Of a stretch of 32,772 nucleotides of DNA, positions 24,852-32,772 are shown piece by piece (position 1 is the stretch's first letter; every line of letters begins with the position of its first letter). A program made the translations under genes and the position numbers. The notes under the pieces were generated by a model. It was not told the DNA's origin and did no database searches. It saw only the letters and a program-made list of their open reading frames with translations. The DNA comes from Candidatus Cryptobacteroides merdigallinarum (GTDB lineage: Bacteria > Bacteroidota > Bacteroidia > Bacteroidales > UBA932): NCBI GenBank assembly GCA_017694655.1, contig JADIMQ010000033.1:1-32772 (forward strand), given 5' to 3'.

Positions 24852-27380
24852 ATGGATAATCTTTCAAGACACTTCCTTGCAGCACTTCTCGCTGCAGCAT
24901 CATTCATTTTCCCAGCCGCAGCAGGCGACAGCACTGACAACCTCCAGGGGACCGCTGCCCCGATACCTTCCGACAGATGGGAGACCCTCAAGGCCGGACT
25001 TCCTCCATGCGTTTCACGCGAGATATCCAAGGCAGAACAGGCGGAGCTTACGGAAGAGGAGTCCGTGTACCTCGAGTTCCTGTACCGGTCGATGCCCCTG
25101 CCGGACATGGCGGGCTACCCGTTCGAATACTGGCTTGCGAATGTCCGGGAGGCAATCAAGGCAAGGAAAGCCGTTTCCTGGGAAATACCGGAGAGGGAAT
25201 TCCGTCACTTCGTCCTTCCGGTGAGGGTCAACAACGAGGCCCTGGATGATTTCCGGACCCTGTATGCGGATACTCTGCGCGCCCGCGTGCAGGGGATGAC
25301 CGCTGAACAGGCAGCCCTCGAGATCAACCACTGGTGCCATGAAATGGCGACGTACGCACCCTCTGACGCCCGCACCCTGCCTCCGACGGCCACGATAGCT
25401 GCGGGACTCGGCAGATGCGGAGAGGAATCAGTCCTTGCTGTGGCGGCCCTGCGGGCTGCCGGGATTCCTGCAAGGCAAGTCTACACTCCGCGCTGGGCGC
25501 ATACCGACGACAACCATGCCTGGGTGGAGGTCTTCGTGGATGGGAGATGGCACTTCATGGGTGCCTGCGAACCGGAGCCTGTACTCGACTTGGCCTGGTT
25601 CAACGCCCCTGTTTCCAGGGCCATGCTTCTGCATACCCTCGCCTTCGGGGATTACCGAGGCCCGGAAGATGTAATCCGCAGGACAAGGTCGTTCACGGAG
25701 ATAAACGTGATAAAAAGCTATATCCCGACAAGGCGCACGACCGTCAGGGTGCTGGATACGGACGGCAGGCCGGTCCCCGGGGCGGAAGTGGAATTCAAGA
25801 TTTACAATTATGCGGAATTCTATACCGTCGCGAAAGCCGTTTCGGACGGGGACGGCAAGGCCGGGCTCGATACAGGATGCGGGGACATGCTCGTCTGGGC
25901 GCACAAGGACGGCAGGTTCGGGATAGCCAGGGCTTCCGGGGAGACTACTGACATAGTCCTGGACCACAATACGGGAGACTCGTTCGGCCTCGATTTCGAA
26001 ATTGTCCCTCCGCCGGAAGACCCCATCCCGTCCTCTGCCACGCCGGAAGCTGTCCAGCGGAACACCCTGCGGCTTGCGTACGAGGACTCCCTGCGGAATG
26101 CAAGGCCGAAGGGCAACGCTGCCGTGCTCGACGCTTTCAGGCAGAAATATCCGGGCGCAAAGGCGGAGGAGCTGCTCGGCTCTCTTTCCTCCAAGGACCT
26201 TGTGGATGTCAGGGCCGACGTGCTGGAGGATGCCATGGCCCATTGCCCTGGGGAATTCGTCCTGTACCGGGACTGCCCGAGAGTCAGTTATGAACCCCTG
26301 CTTCCATATTTCAGGGAGATAGGGGAAGGTTTCCATGCCGGGACAGCGCGTGAGATATTCGCCTGGACACTCGCCAATGTCGAAGTCAGCGACAGCCTGA
26401 ATCCGCAGCTGATATACATTCCTCCGGTGACAGTGTGGCGGACAAGGACGGCGGACTCCCGTTCCCGTGACATATTCTTTGTCGCAGCCTGCAGGAGCAA
26501 GGGCATAGAGGCGAGGATAGACAGCGTGACTGGAAAGACCCAGTACAGGGAAGACGGCCTCTGGAAAGATGTCAGGTGGACCGAGGAGACCCCGGAAACA
26601 GCCCGGTACGGAGAAGCCCGTGCGACTTACTCTCCTGTTTCATGGCTCGGTGACCCTCTGTACTACAGGCACTTCACCCTTTCACGAATCGAGGACGGCA
26701 CAGCCTCTCTCCTGACTTTTGACGAGAGCGGGGAAAGCAGCTGGAAAGGCCTGCTTTCAGAGCCGAGGAAGCTGGAGGAAGGCTATTATATGCTCACCTC
26801 CGGCATAAGGAAGGCTGACGGCAGTGTCTCGGCTCACCTTGAATTCTTCGAGGTCACACAGGGGGCATCCGCTACCGTTCCCCTCGTCCTCCGGCACACG
26901 GCCGGAGAGATAGCCGTCATAGGCAACATAGATGCGGAGGCGGCCTTCATCCCTGAAGGGATACGGGCGGAGGACACAGCCGCTTCAGCAGAGCCGCAGA
27001 CAATACTTTCCGCCACCGGCAGGGGATATTTCATGCTTGCCCTTGTCCAGGATTTTTCAGAACCGTCCATCCATGCCCTGCGTCAGCTCGCCTCCATGCC
27101 GGATGTCCTGGACGCGTGGGGCAGGCAGATCATAGTCCTCGGTGCAGATGAGGACGGGTGCCGGCGTATGGACGGATATCTCGCCGATGTCGCCAATGTG
27201 CACTACGGGACCGACCCCGACGGCAGGATAAGGAAGATGATTGCCGACGGCTGCATGATTGATTCCCTGCGGCTGCCCGTGGTGGTCATCGCCGACAGTT
27301 TCGGCAGGGTCGTCTATTGTTCGCAGGGATACAATACCTCCCTGTCTGAACAGCTGAAGACAGTCATCAGCCGGCTGTAG
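24852..27380 (+). CDS. Secreted transglutaminase-like protein with thioredoxin-like C-terminus
   Basis: An 842-residue exported protein; the signal peptide spans about residues 1-25 (FLAALLAAASFIFPAAAG). The transglutaminase core has a catalytic cysteine in GRCGEES (Cys189) and histidine in NHAWVEVFVDGRWH (His222), followed by GACEPEPVLD where the third residue should lie. A beta-sandwich linker (TTVRVLDTDGRPVPGAEVEF, near 300) resembles a carboxypeptidase-regulatory-like module. The last ~110 residues (RGYFMLALVQDFSEPS, QIIVLGADEDG, LRLPVVVIADSFGRVVYCSQGY) look like a thioredoxin fold without a CxxC motif. Bacterial transglutaminase-core proteins are usually proteases or peptide deamidases rather than cross-linkers. 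It stands alone, with cutC convergent downstream. Confidence 0.75.
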   Translation: MDNLSRHFLAALLAAASFIFPAAAGDSTDNLQGTAAPIPSDRWETLKAGLPPCVSREISKAEQAELTEEESVYLEFLYRSMPLPDMAGYPFEYWLANVREAIKARKAVSWEIPEREFRHFVLPVRVNNEALDDFRTLYADTLRARVQGMTAEQAALEINHWCHEMATYAPSDARTLPPTATIAAGLGRCGEESVLAVAALRAAGIPARQVYTPRWAHTDDNHAWVEVFVDGRWHFMGACEPEPVLDLAWFNAPVSRAMLLHTLAFGDYRGPEDVIRRTRSFTEINVIKSYIPTRRTTVRVLDTDGRPVPGAEVEFKIYNYAEFYTVAKAVSDGDGKAGLDTGCGDMLVWAHKDGRFGIARASGETTDIVLDHNTGDSFGLDFEIVPPPEDPIPSSATPEAVQRNTLRLAYEDSLRNARPKGNAAVLDAFRQKYPGAKAEELLGSLSSKDLVDVRADVLEDAMAHCPGEFVLYRDCPRVSYEPLLPYFREIGEGFHAGTAREIFAWTLANVEVSDSLNPQLIYIPPVTVWRTRTADSRSRDIFFVAACRSKGIEARIDSVTGKTQYREDGLWKDVRWTEETPETARYGEARATYSPVSWLGDPLYYRHFTLSRIEDGTASLLTFDESGESSWKGLLSEPRKLEEGYYMLTSGIRKADGSVSAHLEFFEVTQGASATVPLVLRHTAGEIAVIGNIDAEAAFIPEGIRAEDTAASAEPQTILSATGRGYFMLALVQDFSEPSIHALRQLASMPDVLDAWGRQIIVLGADEDGCRRMDGYLADVANVHYGTDPDGRIRKMIADGCMIDSLRLPVVVIADSFGRVVYCSQGYNTSLSEQLKTVISRL

Positions 27381-27410
27381 CCGCGAAAAACTGCCGGCCG
27401 GACCTTTTGT

Positions 27411-27449
27411 CTTGCCGGATGCGCCCCTTTTTCAGACGTTTCCGGCAAG
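27411..27449. terminator. Possible bidirectional hairpin between converging genes
   Basis: CTTGCCGGA (27411-27419) and TCCGGCAAG (27441-27449) are perfect inverted repeats. The right arm lies within the last codons of cutC. There is no clean T-tract after either arm, so termination is only suggested by the position between two convergent stop codons. Confidence 0.35.
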
Positions 27450-28100
27450 GATTGCAACGACATTCCTGTCGGTAGTCCCGCGCTCCGAGTGTGCCGAACC
27501 ATGGTATTCAGGGGCGCGGGTCACTTTTTCTATCTCGGCGATATTCGACGGTCGTATCCCTGCGCCAGGCATGATGACTATCCTGTTCCCTGCGGCAGCG
27601 ACAAGCCTGGCAATAAGTTCCCGTCCTTCGTATGCCGATGCCGCAAGACCGGAGGTCAGGAGCCTGTCGCACCCGAGGCCGATTATGTCTTCAAGGGCCC
27701 TGAACGGCTCACTACAGCAGTCGAATGCCCTGTGGAAAGTGACGGAAAGCGGCCGGGCCTCTTCGATGAGGGTGCGCATGGTCCCGGTGTCCACGCTCCC
27801 GTCGCTCCGCAGGGCCCCGATGACGACTCCGTTCACATTCATCCGCTTGCACATGGCTATGTCCGCGAGCATCCTGTCCCGTTCTTCCCCGGTGAAGACA
27901 AAGTCTCCTCCGCGCGGGCGCACCAGTACATTCACCGGCAGCGGACATACCGCCAGCGTATTCTCCAGCAGCTCCAGGGACGGGGTCACCCCTCCGGCCG
28001 CCAGGTTTTCACACAGTTCTATCCTCGATGCCCCTCCGGCTGCCGCCTCCAGCACCTCTCCGGTGTCCGTGCAGCAGCATTCAAAAAATCTCCTTGCCAT
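27432..28100 (-). CDS. cutC: CutC family protein
   Basis: A 222-residue TIM-barrel protein of the CutC family, historically linked to copper homeostasis, though the biochemical role is unproven. Visible family motifs are FECCCTDTGEVLEAAAGGASRIELCENLAAGGVTP at the N-terminus, NVLVRPRGGDFVFT, GVVIGALRSDGSVD, TFHRAFD, RLLTSG and IMPGAGI near the C-terminus. The frame is open to a TTG at 28124, but that codon lies within the promoter's -7 box, so ATG 28100 is the better start. It is divergent from the fucosidase gene and converges with the transglutaminase-like gene. Confidence 0.9.
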   Translation of the reverse strand: MARRFFECCCTDTGEVLEAAAGGASRIELCENLAAGGVTPSLELLENTLAVCPLPVNVLVRPRGGDFVFTGEERDRMLADIAMCKRMNVNGVVIGALRSDGSVDTGTMRTLIEEARPLSVTFHRAFDCCSEPFRALEDIIGLGCDRLLTSGLAASAYEGRELIARLVAAAGNRIVIMPGAGIRPSNIAEIEKVTRAPEYHGSAHSERGTTDRNVVAILAGNV

Positions 28101-28121
28101 ATCTGCCTTTTTTACCTTCCC

Positions 28122-28153
28122 CAAAAGTAATACTGATAAAGTTCATCTCCAAG
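28122..28153 (-). promoter_or_regulatory. Promoter of cutC
   Basis: On the minus strand CTTG (28153-28150, one mismatch), a 20-bp spacer and TACTTTTG (28129-28122) fit the Bacteroidetes consensus. The start would be near 28115, which decides the cutC start at 28100. Confidence 0.6.
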
Positions 28154-28197
28154 AAAAGCCTTCCACTTCCGCCCCGGTGCGGAGGCCGTTCCCGCCT

Positions 28198-28228
28198 GTT
28201 GCATATCCGCAGGAAAGTTGTATTTTTG
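28198..28228 (+). promoter_or_regulatory. Promoter of the alpha-L-fucosidase gene
   Basis: GTTG (28198-28201, one mismatch), a 19-bp spacer and TATTTTTG (28221-28228) lie 28 bp before the ATG. This shows that the long open frame upstream of 28256 is not the real start. Confidence 0.6.
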
Positions 28229-28255
28229 AAGACAGGAAAAATTAAACCAGACAAT

Positions 28256-29587
28256 ATGAAATCCAGGACTATCCTGACGGCCATGGCTGCCGTCCTGCTC
28301 GCTATCCCTGAAGCCCTCTTTTCGCAGCCCCTCCCGTCCCGGGACGGGAACCCTTATGTCCCTGCCGACGGCAACCTTGAGGCAAGGACCGGGTTCCAGG
28401 ATGCGAAATTCGGAATTTTCCTGCACTGGGGACTTTACTCCATGCTCGGTACAGGAGAGTGGACCATGACCGTGAACAACATTAACTACCTCGAGTATGC
28501 TAAACTGGCGAATGCCTTCTATCCGCACGACTTCGACGCCGGAGAATGGGTGTCGGCCATAAAGCACTCCGGGGCCGGGTACATCTGCTTCACCACGAGA
28601 CACCACGACGGTTTCTCCATGTGGGATACGGAGCAGTCGGACTACAACATCGTCGACGCCACCCCTTACGGGAAGGATGTCGTGGCGGCCCTTGCCCGGG
28701 AATGCGCGGCCCAGGGCCTGAAGCTTCACCTGTACTATTCCCTTATCGACTGGTACAGGGACGACTGTCCCCGCGGAAGGACAGGGCTCGGGACGGGACG
28801 TCCGGGTACGGGAATCAGCTATGAGCATTACTATGCCTTCATGAAGGCCCAGCTCACCGAGCTGCTTACCGGCTACGGCCCTGTCGGGGCGATATGGTTC
28901 GACGGGGTATGGGACCAGGACCGGAACCCCGGCTTCGACTGGAAGCTCCGCGGGCTCTACGACCATATCCATTCCCTCCAGCCTTCCTGCCTTGTAGGGA
29001 ACAACCATCACCTCGAGCCTTTCGAAGGCGAGGACATACAGATTTTCGAAAGGGACCTCCCGGGAGAGAACACCGCCGGTCTCTCCGGACAGGAAATAAG
29101 CCCCCTTCCTCTGGAGACGTGCCAGACGATGAACGGGATGTGGGGATACAAGATAACCGACCTTGGGTACAAGTCCGCATCCACCCTCATTCGCTACCTT
29201 GTGGAAGCGGCTGGCCGCGGCGGGAACCTGCTCCTGAACATAGGCCCGCAGCCTGACGGGAAGCTGCCTGCCACAGCGGTAAGCCGTCTGGAGGAGATAG
29301 GGGACTGGCTCGGACGTTACGGGGAGAGTATCTACGGTACCCGTGCCGGCGACGTGCCGCCCCACGACTGGGGCGTGACCACCCGCAAGGGGGACCGGCT
29401 CTATGTCCACATCCTCGACCTACAGGACGATGCCCTCTATCTCCAGCTGGATGAAAAGGTAAGGTCCGCCAGGTGCCTGAACAACGGTTCCCCTGTGAAG
29501 TTCGAGGCTGTCAAGGGCGGGACCCTGCTGTATGTGGCCGGATTGCCGGAGGCGGAGCCTGACTGTATCGTCGAGCTCTCCTTCTGA
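28256..29587 (+). CDS. GH29 alpha-L-fucosidase
   Basis: Exported glycoside hydrolase of 443 residues. The signal peptide is MKSRTILTAMAAVLLAIPEA with cleavage near LFSQ. The TIM-barrel motifs of GH29 are clear: KFGIFLHWGLYS (51-62), YICFTTRHHDGFSMW (109-123), DWYR, and IWFDGVWD with the nucleophile Asp216. GGNLLLNIGPQPDG is the conserved C-terminal barrel segment, followed by a short beta domain. It removes L-fucose from host glycans or other fucosylated polymers in the periplasm or on the cell surface. No SusC/SusD pair or sugar regulator stands next to it, so it is not part of a visible polysaccharide locus. The start at ATG 28256 follows a promoter; the frame is open upstream by chance. 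Confidence 0.93.
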   Translation: MKSRTILTAMAAVLLAIPEALFSQPLPSRDGNPYVPADGNLEARTGFQDAKFGIFLHWGLYSMLGTGEWTMTVNNINYLEYAKLANAFYPHDFDAGEWVSAIKHSGAGYICFTTRHHDGFSMWDTEQSDYNIVDATPYGKDVVAALARECAAQGLKLHLYYSLIDWYRDDCPRGRTGLGTGRPGTGISYEHYYAFMKAQLTELLTGYGPVGAIWFDGVWDQDRNPGFDWKLRGLYDHIHSLQPSCLVGNNHHLEPFEGEDIQIFERDLPGENTAGLSGQEISPLPLETCQTMNGMWGYKITDLGYKSASTLIRYLVEAAGRGGNLLLNIGPQPDGKLPATAVSRLEEIGDWLGRYGESIYGTRAGDVPPHDWGVTTRKGDRLYVHILDLQDDALYLQLDEKVRSARCLNNGSPVKFEAVKGGTLLYVAGLPEAEPDCIVELSF

Positions 29588-29612
29588 AGAGAGTGTCTTC
29601 TGCCAAAATAAA

Positions 29613-29644
29613 TTTGCTCTGCGACATGGTTCTGCGTATCTTTG
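29613..29644 (+). promoter_or_regulatory. Promoter of pyrF
   Basis: TTTG (29613-29616), a 20-bp spacer and TATCTTTG (29637-29644) match the Bacteroidetes consensus exactly. The leader of about 82 nt has a small GCCGG/CCGGC hairpin (29688-29700). Confidence 0.78.
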
Positions 29645-29732
29645 TCCTGCCATTCCGGGAGGAAGCATATTCTTCAGTGAACTGCAGGCCGGGACCCGGC
29701 ATGATTGTATATACAGCATAAAACATACAGCA

Positions 29733-30581
29733 ATGGACAGGGAAGATTTGTACAGGCAGATACAGGCCAAGAAGACGATGCTATGTGTAGGGCTTGACGT
29801 GGACTACGCCAAGATGCCGGAACATATCAAGGGCCTCGCATCCTCTGAAATCGCCATCAAGGGCCAGCTTTTCGGCGGCAAGGCCAGGTCGATAATCGAA
29901 TTCAACAAGGCAATCATAGATGCCACGGCCCCGTACTGTGTGGCCTACAAGCCGAACCTTGCGTTCTACGAGTGCTACGGCAGCGAGGGTATGCGGGCCC
30001 TGGAGGCCACGGTGGACTATATAAGGACCACTTATCCCGGCATATTCCTCATAGCCGATGCCAAGAGGGGGGACATAGGCAATACCGCGAAGATGTATGC
30101 AAGGGCATTCTTCGAGCTTATGGACTTCGATGCAGTGACCCTTTCCCCATACATGGGACAGGACAGCATACTGCCTTTCCTCGAGTACAAGGGCAGATGG
30201 GCCATAGTCCTCGCCCTTACTTCAAACGCCTCGGCCGAGCAGTTCCAGATGGCGGAAAAGGAAGGCAAGCCCCTCTACCGTGCGGTCATGGAGGAGATGA
30301 TGTCCATCTCCACACCTGACAACATGATGTTCGTGGTGGGTGCGACGAGGGCGGAGAAGCTCGTGGAGATTCGTTCCTTCTGCCCGGACAACTTCCTCCT
30401 GGTCCCGGGAGTGGGGGCGCAGGGCGGTTCCGCCGAGGAGGTCATCCGCTACGGGGCCAACAGCAAGGGCGGGCTGCTTATAAACTCTTCCCGCGGGATA
30501 CTCTATGCCGACTCCTCGGCCAATTTCGCCAGGGCGGCTGCCAAGGTAGCCTCCGGGACCGCAGTTGTAGGGTCAATATAG
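29733..30581 (+). CDS. pyrF: Orotidine 5'-phosphate decarboxylase (type 2)
   Basis: Last enzyme of de novo UMP synthesis, 282 residues, TIM barrel. The active-site segment is DAKRGDIGNTAKMYA (Asp109, catalytic Lys111, Asp114), typical of the longer subfamily-2 enzymes of Bacteroidota and actinobacteria. KPNLAFYE and the phosphate-binding end (LLVPGVGAQGG, NSSRGILYA) are also present. The frame is open 200 bases upstream, but the promoter at 29613-29644 and the family-like MDREDLYRQIQAKKTMLCVGLDVD make ATG 29733 the start. The 3' end overlaps the end of the convergent AraC gene by 9 bp. Confidence 0.95.
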   Translation: MDREDLYRQIQAKKTMLCVGLDVDYAKMPEHIKGLASSEIAIKGQLFGGKARSIIEFNKAIIDATAPYCVAYKPNLAFYECYGSEGMRALEATVDYIRTTYPGIFLIADAKRGDIGNTAKMYARAFFELMDFDAVTLSPYMGQDSILPFLEYKGRWAIVLALTSNASAEQFQMAEKEGKPLYRAVMEEMMSISTPDNMMFVVGATRAEKLVEIRSFCPDNFLLVPGVGAQGGSAEEVIRYGANSKGGLLINSSRGILYADSSANFARAAAKVASGTAVVGSI

Positions 30582-31421
30582 GAACTCCTGGCTGTTGCGT
30601 GCTTCGGTAGGGGTCACGCCCGTCTTGTCCTTGAAGAATTTCGCGAAGTGGGACGGTGTGGAGAAGCCGAGGTCGTAACTGATTTCCTGTATGGTAGAGG
30701 CACTCGTCCGCAGCAGTGTCTTCGCCTCCAGGACAGTATAGTCGTCTATCCAGGCGGTCGCCGGCTTTCCGGTGGCCGCCTTTACAGTTGCCGACAAGTA
30801 TTTTGGCGTGATGTTCAGTTTCGCGGCGTAGTATTCCACTTTCCTGTTCTTCCGGAAATCCTGCACGAGCAGCTTGATGAACTTCCCGGTGATCTCGTCC
30901 TTGTGCCGGTCCTTGCTGGCCCGGTTGTCCGGCGTCTGGAGTATGATGTTGCAGACCTCGTAGAACATTATGTCCAGGAACTTCATGGTTATGTGCTTCT
31001 TGAAGTAGTTCTTCTCCTGCCCGTTGACAAAGCTCTTGAGGTAGGCATGTATGTTTGCGCATATCTCTACCTTGTCTTCCGGAATCTCCAGCAGGGGGTT
31101 CATGTAGAGGATGCGGTAGAAGTAGAACTTTATCAGGCCGTGGGCCATCTTGTCGAAGATGCGTTCATTGAGCACCACAATGTCTATCATGCAGTCCTCG
31201 CTTATTTCAAGGCAGTAGAACGGCAGCCCGGGGGCTATCGCCAGGAAGGAGTTCCTGGTCATCCTGTATTCGGAAAAGCGGACGTTGAACCTTGCGCTGC
31301 CGTTTATGCACAGCATTATCACGATCTTGTCCGGCTGCGTGTATTTCTTCAGTATGTCGATTTTCCTGCTGATGTTCCTGAACCCGGAATAATTGTCGAG
31401 TATCTTTACCAGATCATTCAT
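30573..31421 (-). CDS. AraC family transcriptional regulator
   Basis: A 282-residue regulator. The C-terminal ~100 residues form the two helix-turn-helix motifs of AraC/XylS (YAAKLNITPKYLSATVKAATGKPATAWI, then STIQEISYDLGFSTPSHFAKFFKDKTGVTPTEAR). The N-terminal part resembles the cupin-like sensor of Bacteroidota AraC proteins (FLAIAPGLPFY), with the ligand unknown. It lies convergent to pyrF with a 9-bp overlap, and its promoter is upstream at 31443-31450. The neighbouring S9 peptidase gene is on the same strand but about 200 bp upstream, so no target is evident from context. Confidence 0.88.
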   Translation of the reverse strand: MNDLVKILDNYSGFRNISRKIDILKKYTQPDKIVIMLCINGSARFNVRFSEYRMTRNSFLAIAPGLPFYCLEISEDCMIDIVVLNERIFDKMAHGLIKFYFYRILYMNPLLEIPEDKVEICANIHAYLKSFVNGQEKNYFKKHITMKFLDIMFYEVCNIILQTPDNRASKDRHKDEITGKFIKLLVQDFRKNRKVEYYAAKLNITPKYLSATVKAATGKPATAWIDDYTVLEAKTLLRTSASTIQEISYDLGFSTPSHFAKFFKDKTGVTPTEARNSQEFLY

Positions 31422-31442
31422 CCCTCTTGTTTTTTATCCATG

Positions 31443-31450
31443 CAAAAATA
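31443..31450 (-). promoter_or_regulatory. -7 box of the AraC regulator gene
   Basis: TATTTTTG on the minus strand (31450-31443) fits TAnnTTTG, about 21 bp before the ATG at 31421. A -33 box is not clear. The surrounding 31422-31625 spacer is AT-rich and holds no gene. Confidence 0.45.
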
Positions 31451-31625
31451 GGAAAATTCTGATATGATATCAGCGATTTGTGATAGAAATTCTTCTCAAA
31501 AATGACAAAATTTGCATTCGTTTTCAGGACACACACATTCAATTCTAATATTTTCTTTCAGGCAGGCTCAGGATTGTTCTTTAGCCTGTCTTCTTTTTAT
31601 GCGCCTGCCCCGGAAGCGGTTTCAG

Positions 31626-32772
31626 CTACAGGTAATCCCCGAAGTACATGGTGACCTTGTCCATGAGGTGTATCCTGTCCCTGCCCATTACATTGTGCTG
31701 GGCGCACGGATACGGGAAATAGTCCACCTGGACGTTGTTCCTGATGCATTCCCTGATGAAGTTCAGGCTGTGCTGCCAGACAACCACATTGTCCACCGCC
31801 CCCTGGCATATCAGGAGCTTCCCTTCCAGGTCCTTGGCCTTGTTTATCAGGCTTGTCGTCCTGTACCCTTCCGCATTGAGCTCCGGGCTCCCCATGTACC
31901 TTTCCCCGTACATCACCTCGTACCATTTCCAGTCAATGACCGGTCCTCCGGCAACGGCGACCTTGAACACGTCCGGATAGTTGGTGATGAGGGATATGGT
32001 CATGAAGCCGCCGTAGCTCCAGCCATGGACGCCGATCCTGTCCCTGTCCACGTAAGGCAGTTCCGACAGCATCTCTATGCCTTTCATCTGGTCAGCCATC
32101 TCCGCCTGTCCGCATTGTCCGTAGATGGCCTTCTCGAACTCCGACCCGCGGTTCTGCGTCCCCCTGTTGTCCTGGACATATACTATATATCCCCTCTGTG
32201 CCATGTACATCTCCCATCTCCTGAGCCCCCCGAGCCAGGTGTTCCTGACGAGCTGCGAGTGCGGGCCGCCGTAGACATAGAGTATCACCGGATATTTCTT
32301 CGAAGGGTCGAAATCCTTCGGCTTTATCAGCCTGTAGTAATTGTCGTACTTCCCGTCTGCGCTCCTGACTTTCCCCAGGGAAATCTCGCAGTAGCCATAG
32401 TCCGAGACCGGATCGGAGGCGGTCAGGAGATTGACGCTCCTTGCGCGTCCGTCAGTGCTGCGCAGGTCCACGACGTTGGGTACGTCAAGGCTGCTGTAGG
32501 TGTCCTTGAAATACTCGCACCCCTCACTCAGGCTGATTTCGTGCCAGCCTTCCGCAGAGGTATGGCGGACTGTCTTGCCGGACCTGATGTCTACGCTGAA
32601 CAGGTGGTTTTCGACAGGGGATACCTCAGCCGAGGTGTAATAGACGTTCCTCCCGTCGTTTCCGGCATACATCACGTCCGCGTCCGTGACGGTAAGTCTT
32701 CTGACATTGCCCTCGAGGTCGCACAGGTAGAGGTTCCTGTAGCCGTCCCTGTTGTCGGTCCTGTATATGAAC
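31626..32772 (-). CDS. S9 family prolyl/dipeptidyl peptidase, C-terminal part (runs off right edge)
   Basis: The frame is open from the stop at 31626 to the window edge, about 382 residues. The start is outside, so any ATG or GTG near 32670 is internal. The first residues (IYRTDNRDGYRNLYLCDLEGNVRRLT) are a blade of the DPP-IV-type beta-propeller. The catalytic alpha/beta hydrolase domain follows: YVYGGPHSQLV, the nucleophile in HGWSYGGF, the acid loop QGAVDNVVVWQHS and the base in QHNVMGRDRIH. It cleaves proline-containing dipeptides from peptides, most likely in the periplasm, as in Bacteroidota DPP-IV proteins. QGA replaces the usual HG-x before the aspartate loop. Confidence 0.88.
   Translation of the reverse strand, partial: FIYRTDNRDGYRNLYLCDLEGNVRRLTVTDADVMYAGNDGRNVYYTSAEVSPVENHLFSVDIRSGKTVRHTSAEGWHEISLSEGCEYFKDTYSSLDVPNVVDLRSTDGRARSVNLLTASDPVSDYGYCEISLGKVRSADGKYDNYYRLIKPKDFDPSKKYPVILYVYGGPHSQLVRNTWLGGLRRWEMYMAQRGYIVYVQDNRGTQNRGSEFEKAIYGQCGQAEMADQMKGIEMLSELPYVDRDRIGVHGWSYGGFMTISLITNYPDVFKVAVAGGPVIDWKWYEVMYGERYMGSPELNAEGYRTTSLINKAKDLEGKLLICQGAVDNVVVWQHSLNFIRECIRNNVQVDYFPYPCAQHNVMGRDRIHLMDKVTMYFGDYL

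Noticed and set aside
28112..29410. A 432-codon minus-strand frame over the fucosidase gene
   Set aside because: Antisense shadow; GH29 motifs and signal peptide are on the plus strand.
31563..31599. CAGGCT/AGCCTG hairpin followed by a T-rich tract
   Set aside because: It looks like an intrinsic terminator only on the plus strand, but no plus-strand gene lies upstream (both neighbours are on the minus strand), and on the minus strand the hairpin has no T-tract.

Overview
The window is a dense, about 33 kb stretch of a Bacteroidota (Bacteroidales-like) chromosome. The evidence is: several TTTG-N19/20-TAnnTTTG promoters, the Bacteroidetes sigma-70 type; AT-rich leaders with no Shine-Dalgarno before most genes; Bacteroidota-type gene families (S9 dipeptidyl peptidase, GH29 fucosidase, transglutaminase/thioredoxin-like protein, type-2 PyrF, very large TPR protein with an outer-membrane barrel partner). 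Base composition is GC-rich by eye, with heavy use of AGG (Arg) and ATA (Ile) codons. I cannot name the species. No tRNA, rRNA, CRISPR array, phage or insertion sequence is visible.

Layout. 1-115 holds the start of a gene leaving the left edge on the minus strand (methyltransferase-like). 116-973 is a gene-poor scar with a truncated TolC-family gene, a second coding relic and the promoter of the next gene. 974-4172 (+) encodes a phosphosugar mutase and a ModF-like double ABC ATPase. 4176-6987 (-) is a tightly coupled ftsE-nth-K+/H+ antiporter operon joined by two ATGA overlaps. 7061-11884 (+) is a 1006-residue TPR protein plus an outer-membrane beta-barrel, closed by a strong terminator. gyrB follows at 12061-14040.

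14221-19672 (+) is a four-gene operon: an alpha-oxoamine synthase of the serine palmitoyltransferase type, a short-chain dehydrogenase, a divergent CoA-dependent acyltransferase-fold protein whose HxxxD motif is altered, and a 7TM-HD phosphodiesterase of the PgpH type. The first three make a plausible route for long-chain-base/sphingolipid synthesis, and this is the most interesting gene group here. 20064-23302 (+) is the tig-clpP-clpX protein quality-control operon, followed by an M20 dipeptidase. 24852-27380 encodes a secreted transglutaminase-like protein. Then come cutC (-), a divergent GH29 alpha-L-fucosidase (+), pyrF (+), a convergent AraC regulator (-), and the C-terminal part of an S9 dipeptidyl peptidase (-) that runs off the right edge.

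The main non-coding observation is a pair of about 122-nt palindromic elements, at 14038-14159 (overlapping the gyrB stop codon) and 19674-19796 (1 nt after the stop of the HD gene). They share a conserved core with compensatory base changes in the tip stem, but have unrelated, individually self-complementary outer arms. A second non-coding signal is three tandem 11-bp repeats just upstream of the tig promoter.
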